Assembly (NCBI RefSeq): GCF_004336805.1
Contig: NZ_SJXM01000003.1
Location: 292,260-356,259 of the forward strand
Origin: Aeromicrobium sp. IC_218
GTDB lineage: Bacteria > Actinomycetota > Actinomycetes > Propionibacteriales > Nocardioidaceae
Reading direction: 5' to 3'
DNA: 64,000 nt
Part shown: one piece after another, positions 22,664-32,268 of the stretch
Position numbering within the stretch: position 1 is the first letter of the stretch
Layout of the letters: each line of letters starts with the position of its first letter
The notes under the pieces: model-generated
The model's input: the letters and a program-made list of their open reading frames with translations, nothing else
What the model was told of the DNA's origin: nothing
Databases searched by the model: none
Made by a program: the position numbers and the translations under genes

Positions 22664-23490
22664 GCTTCGGCTCCCGCGCGGCCGTCGCGCGCCAGGCCTA
22701 CGGGCCGGCGTGCGTCGGCATCGACCCGCACCCCTCGCTGCTGGAGGCGTGGGGCCTGGAGGACGACGTCGAGGGCCTGGACCGCTTCGCGTCCACCTGC
22801 GTCGAGGCGTTCGCCGGCAAGGTGGCCTTCGCCAAGCCGCAGGCCGCCTTCTTCGAGCGTCACGGCGCCCGGGGCATGGCGGTGCTGGAGCGCACGCTCC
22901 AGGACCTGCGCCACACCGGCACGCTCACCGTGCTGGACGTGAAGCGGGGCGACATCGACTCCACCGCGCAGGCGTACGCCGACGCGTACCTGGACGACGA
23001 CGCCCCCATGGCGGCGGACGCGATCACGGTCAGCCCGTACCTGGGCCTGGGCGCGCTGGAGCCGTTCCTGCAGACCGCGCACAAGAACGACGCGGGCGTG
23101 TTCGTGCTGGCGCTGACGTCCAACCCGTCCGGACCGGACGTCCAGCACGCCCGCACCGACGACGGCCGCACCGTCGCCGGCCGGGTCCTGGACCACCTGC
23201 GCGAGGCCAACGCCGACGCCGAGCCGATGGGCTCGTTCGGCGCCGTCGTCGGCGCGACGATCGGCAGCACCGACGAGGACCTGGACGTCAACGGTCCGCT
23301 GCTGGTGCCCGGCTACGGCGCCCAGGGCGGCACGGTCGCCGACCTCGAGCGGCTGTTCGGCCACGTCTGGGACGCGATCATCCCCACGACGTCGCGCCGC
23401 GTGCTCGCCGCCGGTCCGGACGTCGCGTCGCTCCGCGCCGCCGCGGCCAAGGTCAACGACGAGCTCGGCGTGGCGGGGGCGGGCCGGTGA
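22660..23490 (+). CDS. pyrF: Orotidine 5'-phosphate decarboxylase (type 2)
   Basis: Final step to UMP; 276 aa, the longer subfamily common in actinobacteria. The catalytic Lys-Asp array is in [19 protein letters not shown]. The phosphate-binding end is [15 protein letters not shown], and N-terminal [12 protein letters not shown] is also typical. It completes the operon, with one gap: pyrD (dihydroorotate dehydrogenase) is not in this window. It ends in a GTGA overlap with a lipoprotein gene. Confidence 0.97.
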
Positions 23491-23918
23491 GGCGGCTCGT
23501 CGGTCCCGCCGCGATCGCGCTGACGGCGAGCGTCCTGCTGGGCGCCTGCAGCTCGCCCAGCGCGTACTGCCAGCTCGTCGAGGACGACCAGAAGGCGCTG
23601 GACTCCTTCGGCGAGCAGCGCACGACGAAGGCGTTCACCGCCGACGCGAAGCGATTCCGCCAGATCGCCGACCTGGCGCCGGCGTCGGTCGCCGACGACT
23701 GGACCCGGCTGGCCGAGGTCACCGAGCGGGTGCTGGCCGCGCACGAGAAGTCCGGCCTCACGCTCGAGGACGCCCAGGACCCGGCCGTGCTGGCCGAGAC
23801 CGACAGCGACGACCTCGACCGCGTGAACAAGGCGTACGTGAAGTTCAACGCCACCTCCAAGGAGCGCGCGGCCGTGGTGAAGAATGTCTCCGACGAGTGC
23901 GACATCGACCTGAAGTGA
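23487..23918 (+). CDS. Small secreted lipoprotein, unknown function
   Basis: A 143-aa protein with a short basic N-terminus, a hydrophobic stretch and lipobox L18-G19-A20-C21 (VLLGACSSPS), so it should be lipid-anchored outside the membrane. The mature part is helical and charged, with two further cysteines (one in YCQLVEDDQKALDSF, one in SDECDIDLK) that could form a disulfide linking the ends. It overlaps pyrF by GTGA and precedes mihF by 11 nt, where relatives usually have pyrF directly followed by mihF. Function unknown; a link to pyrimidine metabolism is not implied by sequence. Confidence 0.75.
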   Translation: MRRLVGPAAIALTASVLLGACSSPSAYCQLVEDDQKALDSFGEQRTTKAFTADAKRFRQIADLAPASVADDWTRLAEVTERVLAAHEKSGLTLEDAQDPAVLAETDSDDLDRVNKAYVKFNATSKERAAVVKNVSDECDIDLK

Positions 23919-23929
23919 GAGGTGGCCCG

Positions 23930-24244
23930 GTGGCCCTGCCCCAGCTGACCCCCGACCAGCGCCGCGCGGCGCTGGAGAAGGCTGCCGCGGCGCGGCAGGT
24001 GCGGGCCGAGGTGAAGAACCGGCTCAAGCACTCCGGCGCCTCGCTGGCCGAGGTGCTGGACGAGGCGGCCACCGACGACGCGATCGCCAAGATCAAGGTC
24101 GTCGACCTGCTCCAGGCGCTGCCCGGCGTCGGCAAGGTCCGGGCCCAGCAGACGATGGAGCGCATCGGCATCGCCGAGAGCCGCCGCGTGCGCGGCCTGG
24201 GCGCGAAGCAGGTCGAGGCGCTGCTCGAGGAGTTCCGTGGCTGA
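23930..24244 (+). CDS. mihF: Integration host factor, actinobacterial type (mIHF)
   Basis: Nucleoid-associated DNA-binding protein of 104 aa, unrelated in fold to IHF of Proteobacteria. The N-terminus [22 protein letters not shown] is nearly the same as in mycobacterial and streptomycete mIHF. It carries the DNA-contacting [20 protein letters not shown] (helix-two-turns-helix) and a closing [16 protein letters not shown] chose GTG 23930 over an upstream in-frame start because this N-terminus is conserved and GAGAGG lies ahead of it. Overlaps gmk by 8 nt. Confidence 0.95.
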   Translation: MALPQLTPDQRRAALEKAAAARQVRAEVKNRLKHSGASLAEVLDEAATDDAIAKIKVVDLLQALPGVGKVRAQQTMERIGIAESRRVRGLGAKQVEALLEEFRG

Positions 24245-24809
24245 GCGCTCCCGTCTCGTCGTCCTCGCCGGGCCCACCGCGGTGGGCAAGGGCACCGTCG
24301 CGGCCCGCATCCGCGAGCGGCACCCCGAGATCTGGATCTCGGTCTCGGCCACCACGCGTCCGCCCCGCCCCGGCGAGGTCGACGGCGTCCACTACCACTT
24401 CGTCAGCGACGAGGAGTTCGACCGGCTCGTGGCCGAGGACGGCCTGCTCGAGTGGGCGGTCGTGCACAAGGCGGCGCGCTACGGCACGCCCCGCGCCGCC
24501 GTCGAGGAGCAGCTCGCCGCCGGACGTCCCGCCCTGCTCGAGATCGACCTGCAGGGCGCGCGGCAGGTGCGCGAGCGCATGCCCGAGGCGCTGCTGGTCT
24601 TCCTGGCCCCGCCCAGCTTCGAGGAGCTGGAGCGCCGGCTGGTCGGCCGCGGCACCGAGACGGCCGAGGAGCGCACCCGCCGGCTGGAGACCGCCCGCGA
24701 GGAGCTCGCCGCCGAGCCCGAGTTCGACGTCACGATCGTGAACACCGATGTCGGCCGCGCCTGCGAGGAGTTGGTAGACTTGTTCCGCTCCGGCTCCGTC
24801 CGGTCCTGA
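24237..24809 (+). CDS. gmk: Guanylate kinase
   Basis: Phosphorylates GMP to GDP; 190 aa. P-loop [16 protein letters not shown] at the N-terminus. The GMP-binding segment includes [23 protein letters not shown] (Ser/Arg/Tyr contacts) and [10 protein letters not shown]. The lid contains [20 protein letters not shown]. The GTG start lies within the last codons of mihF. A predicted -10 element for rpoZ lies inside its 3' end. Confidence 0.97.
   Translation: MAERSRLVVLAGPTAVGKGTVAARIRERHPEIWISVSATTRPPRPGEVDGVHYHFVSDEEFDRLVAEDGLLEWAVVHKAARYGTPRAAVEEQLAAGRPALLEIDLQGARQVRERMPEALLVFLAPPSFEELERRLVGRGTETAEERTRRLETAREELAAEPEFDVTIVNTDVGRACEELVDLFRSGSVRS
24775..24780 (+). promoter_or_regulatory. Possible internal promoter for rpoZ inside gmk
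   Basis: TAGACT lies 65 nt before the rpoZ ATG, within the gmk coding sequence. I see no good -35. Confidence 0.3.
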
Positions 24810-24844
24810 TTCCTTTTCTCCCACTCGTTGCGAGGCCTGTCTTC

Positions 24845-25153
24845 ATGAGCTCTTCGTCCACCACCCGCTCCGTCGCCATCGGCATCACCAACCCGCCGCT
24901 GGACGACCTGCTGGAGAAGACCGACTCCAAGTACCAGCTGGTGCTCTACGCGTCCAAGCGCGCCCGCCAGATCAACGCCTACTACTCCCAGCTGGGCGAG
25001 GGCCTGCTCGAGTACGTCGGCCCGCTGCTGGAGACCGAGGTCCAGGAGAAGCCGCTGTCGATCGCGCTGCGCGAGATCAACGAGGGCCTGCTGACCTCCG
25101 AGCCCGAGGTCCCCGCGGCCGAGGACGAGACCCCCGCCGCCGAGCAGGCCTGA
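24845..25153 (+). CDS. rpoZ: RNA polymerase omega subunit
   Basis: Small subunit that helps assemble beta' into RNA polymerase; 102 aa. It contains the omega core [20 protein letters not shown] and [17 protein letters not shown], followed by the actinobacterial [17 protein letters not shown] block and an acidic Ala/Glu tail. The start ATG is chosen by alignment of the NPPLDDLL motif with its usual distance of about 15 residues. A strong hairpin follows after 4 nt. Confidence 0.96.
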   Translation: MSSSSTTRSVAIGITNPPLDDLLEKTDSKYQLVLYASKRARQINAYYSQLGEGLLEYVGPLLETEVQEKPLSIALREINEGLLTSEPEVPAAEDETPAAEQA

Positions 25154-25157
25154 CCGC

Positions 25158-25179
25158 GGCGCGGCGGTGACGCCGCGCC
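25158..25179 (+). terminator. Hairpin after rpoZ
   Basis: Perfect 9-bp stem GGCGCGGCG / CGCCGCGCC with a GTGA (GNRA-type) tetraloop, no T-tract. It may terminate or reduce read-through into coaBC. Confidence 0.5.
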
Positions 25180-25203
25180 CGCACCTCCCGGCAGGAGCGT
25201 GAG

Positions 25204-26406
25204 ATGAGCAAGATCGTCCTGGGCGTGGCCGGCGGCATCGCCGCCTTCAAGTCCGCCGAGCTGCTGCGCCTGTTCACCGAGGCCGGTCACGAGGTCCGGG
25301 TCGTCCCGACCGAGGCCTCGCTGCAGTTCGTCGGCGCCGCCACGTGGGAGGCGCTGTCCGGCCAGCCGGTCCGCACGGGCGTCTTCGCCGACGTCCCGCA
25401 GGTGCCGCACGTGCGCCTGGGCCAGGAGGCCGACCTCGTCGTCGTCGCTCCGGCCACGGCCGACCTGCTCGCGCACGCGGCGCACGGCCTGGCCGGCGAC
25501 CTGCTCACCAACACCCTGCTGACCGCGCGCTGCCCGGTGGTGCTCGCCCCGGCGATGCACACCGAGATGTGGGAGCACCCGGCGACGCAGGCCAACGTCG
25601 AGACGCTCCGCTCGCGCGGCACGATCGTCATCGAGCCGACCGTGGGGCGGCTCACCGGGGCCGACTCGGGCAAGGGACGCCTGCCCGACCCGACCGCCAT
25701 CCACGCGGTCTGCCTGCAGGTGCTCGACGGACGTCCGCAGGACCTCGCCGGCCGCCACGTCGTGGTGAGCGCCGGCGGCACCCGCGAGTTCCTCGACCCG
25801 GTCCGCTTCCTGGGCAACCGGTCGTCCGGACGCATGGGGCAGGCGCTGGCGGAGGCCGCCGTCGCCCGCGGCGCCCGGGTCACCCTCGTGGCCGCGAACG
25901 TCTCGCTGCCCGCGCCGGCCGGCGTCGACGTGGTGCGGGTCGTCACCACCGAGGAGCTGCGCACCGCGATGCACGAGCACGCGGTCGACGCCGACGCCGT
26001 GGTCATGGCCGCCGCGCCCGCCGACTTCCGGCCGACCGCGCGCGCCGACGCCAAGATCAAGAAGGTGCCGGGGGAGGGGCCCGCCCCGATCGAGCTGGTC
26101 GAGAACCCCGACGTCCTGGCCGAGCTCGTCGCCCGCCGCACCGGCAAGCGTCCGGTCATCGTCGGGTTCGCCGCCGAGACCGGCGACGCGAACGCCACCG
26201 TCATGGAGCACGCGGCGGCCAAGCTCGCCCGCAAGGGGTGCGACCTGCTGGTCGTCAACGACGTCAGCGGCGACAAGGTGTTCGGCCACGACGACACCGA
26301 GGCGGTCGTGCTCGGCGCGGACGGCACGCAGGTGCCGGTGCCGCACGGCCCCAAGTCCGGCCTCGCCCACGCCGTGTGGGCCGCCGTCGCCCACAGGGTG
26401 GAATGA
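25204..26406 (+). CDS. coaBC: Bifunctional phosphopantothenoylcysteine decarboxylase / phosphopantothenate--cysteine ligase
   Basis: Performs two steps of coenzyme A synthesis; 400 aa. The N-terminal flavoprotein CoaC domain (about 1-185) has [16 protein letters not shown], the active-site His in [19 protein letters not shown], and the [12 protein letters not shown] variant of the PXMNXXMW motif. The C-terminal CoaB domain begins [20 protein letters not shown] and contains [15 protein letters not shown] and the catalytic KIKK lysine region. A GGCAGGAG Shine-Dalgarno precedes the ATG. It lies between rpoZ and metK as usual. Confidence 0.96.
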   Translation: MSKIVLGVAGGIAAFKSAELLRLFTEAGHEVRVVPTEASLQFVGAATWEALSGQPVRTGVFADVPQVPHVRLGQEADLVVVAPATADLLAHAAHGLAGDLLTNTLLTARCPVVLAPAMHTEMWEHPATQANVETLRSRGTIVIEPTVGRLTGADSGKGRLPDPTAIHAVCLQVLDGRPQDLAGRHVVVSAGGTREFLDPVRFLGNRSSGRMGQALAEAAVARGARVTLVAANVSLPAPAGVDVVRVVTTEELRTAMHEHAVDADAVVMAAAPADFRPTARADAKIKKVPGEGPAPIELVENPDVLAELVARRTGKRPVIVGFAAETGDANATVMEHAAAKLARKGCDLLVVNDVSGDKVFGHDDTEAVVLGADGTQVPVPHGPKSGLAHAVWAAVAHRVE

Positions 26407-26444
26407 ACGTGCCGATGGTCGTGCCAGGGCTACCATCGGCACGT
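26407..26444 (+). promoter_or_regulatory. Perfect 13-bp inverted repeat covering the predicted metK promoter
   Basis: Arms ACGTGCCGATGGT (26407-26419) and ACCATCGGCACGT (26432-26444) are exact inverse complements with a 12-nt centre. The -10-like TACCAT (26431-26436) lies at the inner edge of the right arm. A transcript would start near 26443, leaving a leader of about 28 nt with AGGAG before the metK GTG. It could be a repressor operator or an RNA hairpin; there is no T-tract after it. Confidence 0.6.
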
Positions 26445-26470
26445 CCCCGATCCACAGGAGCCAGCACACC

Positions 26471-27658
<1,188 letters not shown>

Positions 27659-27671
27659 CCACTGCTCGCGC

Positions 27672-27703
27672 ACGGACCCGGGACGGCCTCGTCCCGGGTC
27701 CGT
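27672..27703 (+). terminator. Terminator after metK
   Basis: Perfect 13-bp stem ACGGACCCGGGAC / GTCCCGGGTCCGT with the 6-nt loop GGCCTC, located directly between metK and the priA promoter. No T-tract. Confidence 0.75.
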
Positions 27704-27733
27704 CCGCGTCCGGGGCCGGTCGGTGCGCCCTGG

Positions 27734-27739
27734 TAGAAA
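27734..27739 (+). promoter_or_regulatory. Predicted -10 element of priA
   Basis: TAGAAA is followed by 7 nt and then GTG (27747); leaderless arrangement. Confidence 0.45.
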
Positions 27740-27746
27740 CACCCCT

Positions 27747-29744
27747 GTGAGCGACGCCGACGACCCCGACCAGCTGTCGCTCGTCCCCGTTCCCGCCGCG
27801 CCGGCACCGCGAGCCCCTCGCGCGAAGCCGGTGAAGCCCGCCAAGCCGGAGCCGGAGGTCGCGGCCACCCGGCCGGTCGCCCGGGTCGCGGTCGACACCC
27901 CGCTGGCCCACCTCGACCGGCTGTTCGACTACCGCGTGCCCACCGACCTCGACGAGCGGGCCGTGCCCGGCTGCCGGGTGAAGGTGCGGTTCGCCGGCCG
28001 CCTCGTCGACGGCTTCCTGGTCGAGCGCGTCGACACGTCCGAGCACGACCGGCTCGCCCTGCTGGCCAAGGTCGTCTCACCCGAGCCGGTGCTGACGCCG
28101 GAGGTGCTGGCCCTCGCCCGCGCCGTGGCCGACCGCTGGGCCGGCACGCTCGCGGACGTCCTGCGACTCGCCGTGCCGCCGCGGCACGCCCGCGCCGAGA
28201 CCCAGGAGTCGGCCTGGGCCACCGACGAGGTGCCCCGCCCGGACGCGTCCACGTGGGCGTCCTACGGCGGTGGGGAGGCGATGCTCGAGGCGCTGGTCTC
28301 GGGCCGGGCGCCGCGCGCGGTCTGGTCCGCCCTGCCCGGCTCGGCGCCGGAACGGGCGCTGGCCCACGCCGTGCTCGCGACGCTGCGGTCCGGCCGGGGC
28401 TCGGTGGTGGTGGTGCCCGACGCCCGCGACGTAGCCCGCGTCGACGCCGCCCTCGCCGCGGTGCTCGGCGAAGGACGGCACGTCGTCCTGACCGCGGCGC
28501 AGAAGCCGGCCGCCCGGTACCGCTCGTTCCTGGCCCTCGCGCGCGGCGCGGTGAAGGTCGTGGTCGGCACCCGCGCGGCCGCGTACGCCCCGGTGCACGA
28601 CCTGGGGCTCGTCGCGGCGTGGGACGACGGCGACGACCTGCTGGTCGAGCCGCGGGCGCCCTACGCGCACGTCCGCGAGGTGCTGCTGACCCGGGCGGCC
28701 CAGGCGGACGCGGGGGTCCTGCTCGGCGCCTACGCCCGCAGCACCGAGGCCCAGGCCCTCGTCGCCAGCGGCTGGTGCCGCGAGCTGACCGCCACCCGCG
28801 ACGAGCGGCGCGCGGCGTGGCCGCGGGTCGACGTCACCGACGGCTCGGTCGCCGGCGGCGCCCCCGCGCGGCTGCCGCACGCGGTGTTCCGCGCGATCCG
28901 CCAGGTCGACGGCCCGGTGCTGCTGCAGGTGCCCCGGCGCGGCTACCGCTCGTCGCTGGCCTGCCAGGACTGCCGCACGCCGGCGCGGTGCCGCGCGTGC
29001 CAGGGCCCGCTCGCGCAGGCGTCCGCGCGCTCGCCCGTCGCCTGCCGCTGGTGCGGCACCGTCGAGCAGCCCTGGCGGTGCACGGTCTGCGGGTCGGGCC
29101 GGCTGCGCTCGCCGGTGGTGGGCGCGCTGCGCACCGCCGAGGAGGTCGCGCGGGCCTTCGACGACCGCGAGGTCGTCACGTCGGGCGGCGAGACGGTGCT
29201 GTCGGACGTCGAGCGCGGCCGCACCCTCGTGCTGGCCACGCCCGGCGCCGAGCCCGCCGTCGAGGGCGGCTACGACCTGGTCGTGCTGCTCGACACGTGG
29301 CTGGCGCTGAGCCGCGACGACGTCCGGGTCTTCGAGGAGGCCCACCGGCGCTGGTTCAACGCCCTCGCCCTGGGCGGTCCGGGCAGTCGCGCCGTCGTGG
29401 TGGGGGAGCCGGCCGAGCTGCAGGCGCTCGTGCGGGCCGACCCGGTCGCCGTCGTCGAGCGCGAGCTGGCCGACCGCGCCGAGGTGCACCTGCCTCCGAC
29501 GTCCCGCCTGGCCACGGTCGACGGTCCGCCCGACGTGCTGGCGGCGCTCGCCGCACGGTCCTGGACGCCCGACACCGAGGTGCTCGGCCCGGTGCCGCTG
29601 TCCGAGGAGGCCGAGCGGCTCGTGCTGCGCGCCCCGCGGGCGCAGGGCCTGGCTCTCTCGGCCGCGCTGCGCGAGGTACAGGCGGAGCGCAGCGCCGCCA
29701 AGCTCCCGTCCGTCCGCGTCCAGGTCGACCCGCTCGCGATCTGA
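27747..29744 (+). CDS. priA: PriA-like primosomal protein N', probably without helicase activity
   Basis: Replication-restart protein of 665 aa. The N-terminal DNA-binding domain has DTPLAHLDRLFDYRVP and GCRVKVRFAGRLVDGFLVE. The helicase core is degenerate: no GxxGxGKT P-loop is present, and the place of the DExH box reads VAAWDDGDDLL. The zinc-binding region survives, with four CxxC-type pairs between CQDCRTPARCRACQG and CRWCGTVEQPWRCTVCG. Loss of ATPase motifs is known for actinobacterial PriA, so this is a lineage trait and not a fresh defect. The N-terminus is Pro/Ala/Lys-rich. Confidence 0.9.
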   Translation: MSDADDPDQLSLVPVPAAPAPRAPRAKPVKPAKPEPEVAATRPVARVAVDTPLAHLDRLFDYRVPTDLDERAVPGCRVKVRFAGRLVDGFLVERVDTSEHDRLALLAKVVSPEPVLTPEVLALARAVADRWAGTLADVLRLAVPPRHARAETQESAWATDEVPRPDASTWASYGGGEAMLEALVSGRAPRAVWSALPGSAPERALAHAVLATLRSGRGSVVVVPDARDVARVDAALAAVLGEGRHVVLTAAQKPAARYRSFLALARGAVKVVVGTRAAAYAPVHDLGLVAAWDDGDDLLVEPRAPYAHVREVLLTRAAQADAGVLLGAYARSTEAQALVASGWCRELTATRDERRAAWPRVDVTDGSVAGGAPARLPHAVFRAIRQVDGPVLLQVPRRGYRSSLACQDCRTPARCRACQGPLAQASARSPVACRWCGTVEQPWRCTVCGSGRLRSPVVGALRTAEEVARAFDDREVVTSGGETVLSDVERGRTLVLATPGAEPAVEGGYDLVVLLDTWLALSRDDVRVFEEAHRRWFNALALGGPGSRAVVVGEPAELQALVRADPVAVVERELADRAEVHLPPTSRLATVDGPPDVLAALAARSWTPDTEVLGPVPLSEEAERLVLRAPRAQGLALSAALREVQAERSAAKLPSVRVQVDPLAI

Positions 29745-29756
29745 GCGCGCGGCCTG

Positions 29757-29873
29757 GGCGGTGAGTCATCCACCATCCGAGCCCTCGCGGTGGTGGACTG
29801 CTCACCGCCCGACCTGGAGGGCGGTGAGTCGTCCCCCATCGGTGGGCTGTGGATGGTGGACCGCTCACCGCCC
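29757..29873. repeat. Cluster B of the inverted-repeat family (4 copies)
   Basis: Four copies of the GGCGGTGAG-N3-TCCACC element in strict alternation: forward 29757-29777, reverse 29789-29809, forward 29820-29840, reverse 29852-29872. The 3-nt centre varies (TCA, CAG, TCG, CGG when read in one direction), while both flanks are kept. Each forward/reverse pair can fold into a stem of about 9 + 8 bp around the mismatched centre. The cluster fills the priA-fmt gap upstream of the fmt promoter. Confidence 0.85.
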
Positions 29874-29916
29874 GAGGCGTGGAACGACCGGCGGGGACGG
29901 GTGGGGGAGCGCCGAC

Positions 29917-29922
29917 TAGGCT
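29917..29922 (+). promoter_or_regulatory. Predicted -10 element of fmt
   Basis: TAGGCT is followed by 7 nt and GTG (29930), with no Shine-Dalgarno. Leaderless mRNA predicted. Confidence 0.5.
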
Positions 29923-29929
29923 CGCCCGG

Positions 29930-30868
29930 GTGAGACTCGTCTTCGCCGGCACGCCCGACACCGCCCTTCCGGCCCTGGAGGCGCTGGTCGCCAGTCGCCA
30001 CGAGGTGGTCGCCGTGGTGACCCGCCCCGACGCCCCGGCCGGCCGCGGCCGCCGCCTGGAGGAGTCGCCGGTCGCCGCCCGCGCGCGGGAGCTGGGCATC
30101 GAGGTGCTCAAGCCGGCCAGGCCGTCCGACCCCGACTTCATGGCCCGCCTGCGCGAGCTCGCGCCTGACTGCTGCCCGGTCGTCGCCTACGGCGCGCTGC
30201 TCAAGCAGGACGCGCTCGACGTGCCGCCGCACGGCTGGATCAATCTGCACTTCTCGGTGCTCCCGAACTGGCGCGGTGCCGCCCCCGTCCAGTGGTCGCT
30301 CATGGCCGGTGACGAGGTCACCGGCGCCACGGTCTTCCGCATCGTCCAGGAGCTCGACGCGGGCCCGGTGCTCGGCGTCATCACCGAGCGCATCCGCGAC
30401 ACCGACACCGCCGGCGACCTGCTGGCGCGGCTGGCCGACGGGGGAGCGAAGCTGCTCGTCGACGCGCTCGACCACGTCGAGGACGGCGACATCTCGCCGA
30501 TCGCGCAGCAGGAGGAGGGCGTGACCTACGCGCCCAAGCTGACCACCGAGGACGCCCGGATCGACTGGACGCGCCCGGCGTTCGCCATCGACCGTCAGGT
30601 CCGCGGCTGCACGCCCGCGCCCGGCGCCTGGACGACGCTCGAGCAGGGTGGCGAGGAGCCGCAGCGGATCAAGCTCGGACCGGTCACCGTGAGCGACGAG
30701 CGCACCCTGGAGCCCGGACGCCTGAGCGTCGGCAAGCGGGAGGTGCGGGTCGGCACGGCCACGACGGACGTCGTGCTCGGCGAGCTGCAGGCCCACGGCA
30801 AGAAGCGCATGACCGCGGCCGACTGGGGCCGCGGCGTGTCCCTCGGCCCGGACGCGAGGCTCGTCTGA
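29930..30868 (+). CDS. fmt: Methionyl-tRNA formyltransferase
   Basis: Formylates initiator Met-tRNA using 10-formyltetrahydrofolate; 312 aa. The GTG at 29930 gives the standard N-terminus [19 protein letters not shown]. The catalytic region is [20 protein letters not shown] (SLLP-type folate loop with Asn and His), followed by the Asp of ELDAGPVLG. The C-terminal tRNA-binding barrel starts near [11 protein letters not shown]. It overlaps rsmB by one base. Confidence 0.97.
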   Translation: MRLVFAGTPDTALPALEALVASRHEVVAVVTRPDAPAGRGRRLEESPVAARARELGIEVLKPARPSDPDFMARLRELAPDCCPVVAYGALLKQDALDVPPHGWINLHFSVLPNWRGAAPVQWSLMAGDEVTGATVFRIVQELDAGPVLGVITERIRDTDTAGDLLARLADGGAKLLVDALDHVEDGDISPIAQQEEGVTYAPKLTTEDARIDWTRPAFAIDRQVRGCTPAPGAWTTLEQGGEEPQRIKLGPVTVSDERTLEPGRLSVGKREVRVGTATTDVVLGELQAHGKKRMTAADWGRGVSLGPDARLV

Positions 30869-32163
30869 TGGCCGTCGATCTCGCCCGTCTCACCGCGTTC
30901 GAGGCGCTGCGCGCCGTCGACGAGCGCGACGCGTACACGAACCTGGTGCTGCCCGCGATGCTCACCGAGCGCGGCCTGACCGGACGCGACGCCGCCCTCG
31001 TCACCGAGCTCGTGCACGGCACGCTGCGCCGGCGCGGGACGTACGACGCGATCCTCGACCAGGTCGCCAAGCAGGGCGTCGCGAAGATCGACCCGCCCGT
31101 GCTCGACGCGCTGCGTCTGGGCGCGCACCAGCTGCTGAGCATGCGCGTGCCCTCGCACGCCGCCGTCTCGACGACGGTCGACCTCGTGCGCCGGCAGGTC
31201 GGACACAAGCCGACCGCGTTCGTGAACGCGGTGCTGCGCAAGGTCGCGCGCCGCGGCCTCGGTGACTGGCTCGACCTGGTCGGTGCCGGACTGTCGGAGA
31301 CCGAGCGGCTGGCCGTCGTCGAGTCGCACCCGGCCTGGATGGTCGAGGCGCTCGGCCGGGCCCTCGAGGTCGGCGGACGGGACCGGTCCGAGCTGCCCGC
31401 CCTGCTCGGGGCCGACAACGCCTCGCCGCGCGTGACGCTCGTGGCCCGCCCCGGACTCGTCGACCCGGACGCCCTGCCGGGCGAGGCCGGCCGGCTCTCG
31501 CCGTACGCGCGCGTGCTCGACGGGGGAGTGCCCGGCGACCTGCCCGAGATCCGCGATGGACGCGCCGGCGTCCAGGACGAGGGCTCGCAGATGGTCGCGC
31601 TCACCGCGGTCGACGCGTCGGTCGAGGGCCGGGACGAGCGCTGGCTCGACCTGTGCGCCGGCCCCGGCGGCAAGGCGGCGCTGCTCGGCGCCCTGGCGGC
31701 CCAGCGCGGCGCCCACCTGGTCGCCAACGAGGCCCAGCCGCACCGGGCCGAGCTCGTCCGCAAGACCGTCCGCCAGCTGCCGGACGTCGAGGTCACCGTG
31801 CACGACGGACGCGAGGGGCCGTGGGAGCCGGGCTCCTTCGACCGCGTGCTCGTCGACGCGCCGTGCACGGGCCTGGGTGCGCTGCGCCGCCGCCCGGAGT
31901 CGCGCTGGCGCCGGCGGGCCGAGGACGTCCCCGAGCTCGTGACGCTGCAGGTCGAGCTGCTCGGGCGGGCGCTGTCGCTCGTCCGTCCCGGCGGCGTCGT
32001 CGTCTACGCGACCTGCTCCCCGCACGCGGAGGAGACCGTCGGCGTCGTCGAGGCCGCGACGGCGTCCGGTGTCGCCGAGCTCGAGGACGTCCGTCGCTGG
32101 TGGCCGCACGTCGACGGCACCGACGCGATGTTCGCCGCGGTCCTGCGCCGCACCGCCGACTAG
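30868..32163 (+). CDS. rsmB: 16S rRNA (cytosine-C5)-methyltransferase RsmB/Sun-type
   Basis: AdoMet-dependent RNA m5C methyltransferase, likely acting on 16S rRNA; 431 aa. The N-terminal ~140 residues are a NusB-like RNA-binding domain. The Rossmann part has the AdoMet site LDLCAGPGGKAAL, motif IV VDAPCTGLGALRRRPE with one Cys, and motif VI VYATCSPHAEE with the catalytic Cys. ATG overlaps the fmt stop (TGATG). A long hairpin follows 11 nt after the stop. Confidence 0.93.
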   Translation: MAVDLARLTAFEALRAVDERDAYTNLVLPAMLTERGLTGRDAALVTELVHGTLRRRGTYDAILDQVAKQGVAKIDPPVLDALRLGAHQLLSMRVPSHAAVSTTVDLVRRQVGHKPTAFVNAVLRKVARRGLGDWLDLVGAGLSETERLAVVESHPAWMVEALGRALEVGGRDRSELPALLGADNASPRVTLVARPGLVDPDALPGEAGRLSPYARVLDGGVPGDLPEIRDGRAGVQDEGSQMVALTAVDASVEGRDERWLDLCAGPGGKAALLGALAAQRGAHLVANEAQPHRAELVRKTVRQLPDVEVTVHDGREGPWEPGSFDRVLVDAPCTGLGALRRRPESRWRRRAEDVPELVTLQVELLGRALSLVRPGGVVVYATCSPHAEETVGVVEAATASGVAELEDVRRWWPHVDGTDAMFAAVLRRTAD

Positions 32164-32174
32164 CGTCTCTCGTC

Positions 32175-32241
32175 CGCGCTGGGCGTGACGTTCTGCACGC
32201 GACACGCCGGGAAGGGCGTGCACAACGTCGCGCTCAGCGCG
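32175..32241. repeat. Long imperfect hairpin between rsmB and rpe
   Basis: Two 26-nt arms (32175-32200 and 32216-32241) pair at 23 positions by Watson-Crick rules. Of the other three, two are G-T wobbles in RNA and one is a C-C mismatch. The 15-nt loop contains GCCGGGAAGG. It may terminate rsmB transcription, but it is much longer than a typical terminator and has no T-tract, so it could be a mobile palindromic repeat. Confidence 0.7.
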
Positions 32242-32255
32242 AAGGCGAGCACCGC

Positions 32256-32261
32256 TAGGCT
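32256..32261 (+). promoter_or_regulatory. Predicted -10 element of rpe
   Basis: TAGGCT is followed by 7 nt and then ATG (32269). Leaderless arrangement. Confidence 0.5.
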
Positions 32262-32268
32262 CCGGCGC

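Noticed and set aside
26407..26470. SAM riboswitch upstream of metK
   Set aside because: The leader is about 28 nt after the predicted start and shows only the inverted repeat; no SAM aptamer fold is recognisable.
27747..29744. priA as a broken pseudogene because helicase motifs are missing
   Set aside because: The frame is intact, zinc cysteines are kept, and loss of these motifs is typical of actinobacterial PriA.
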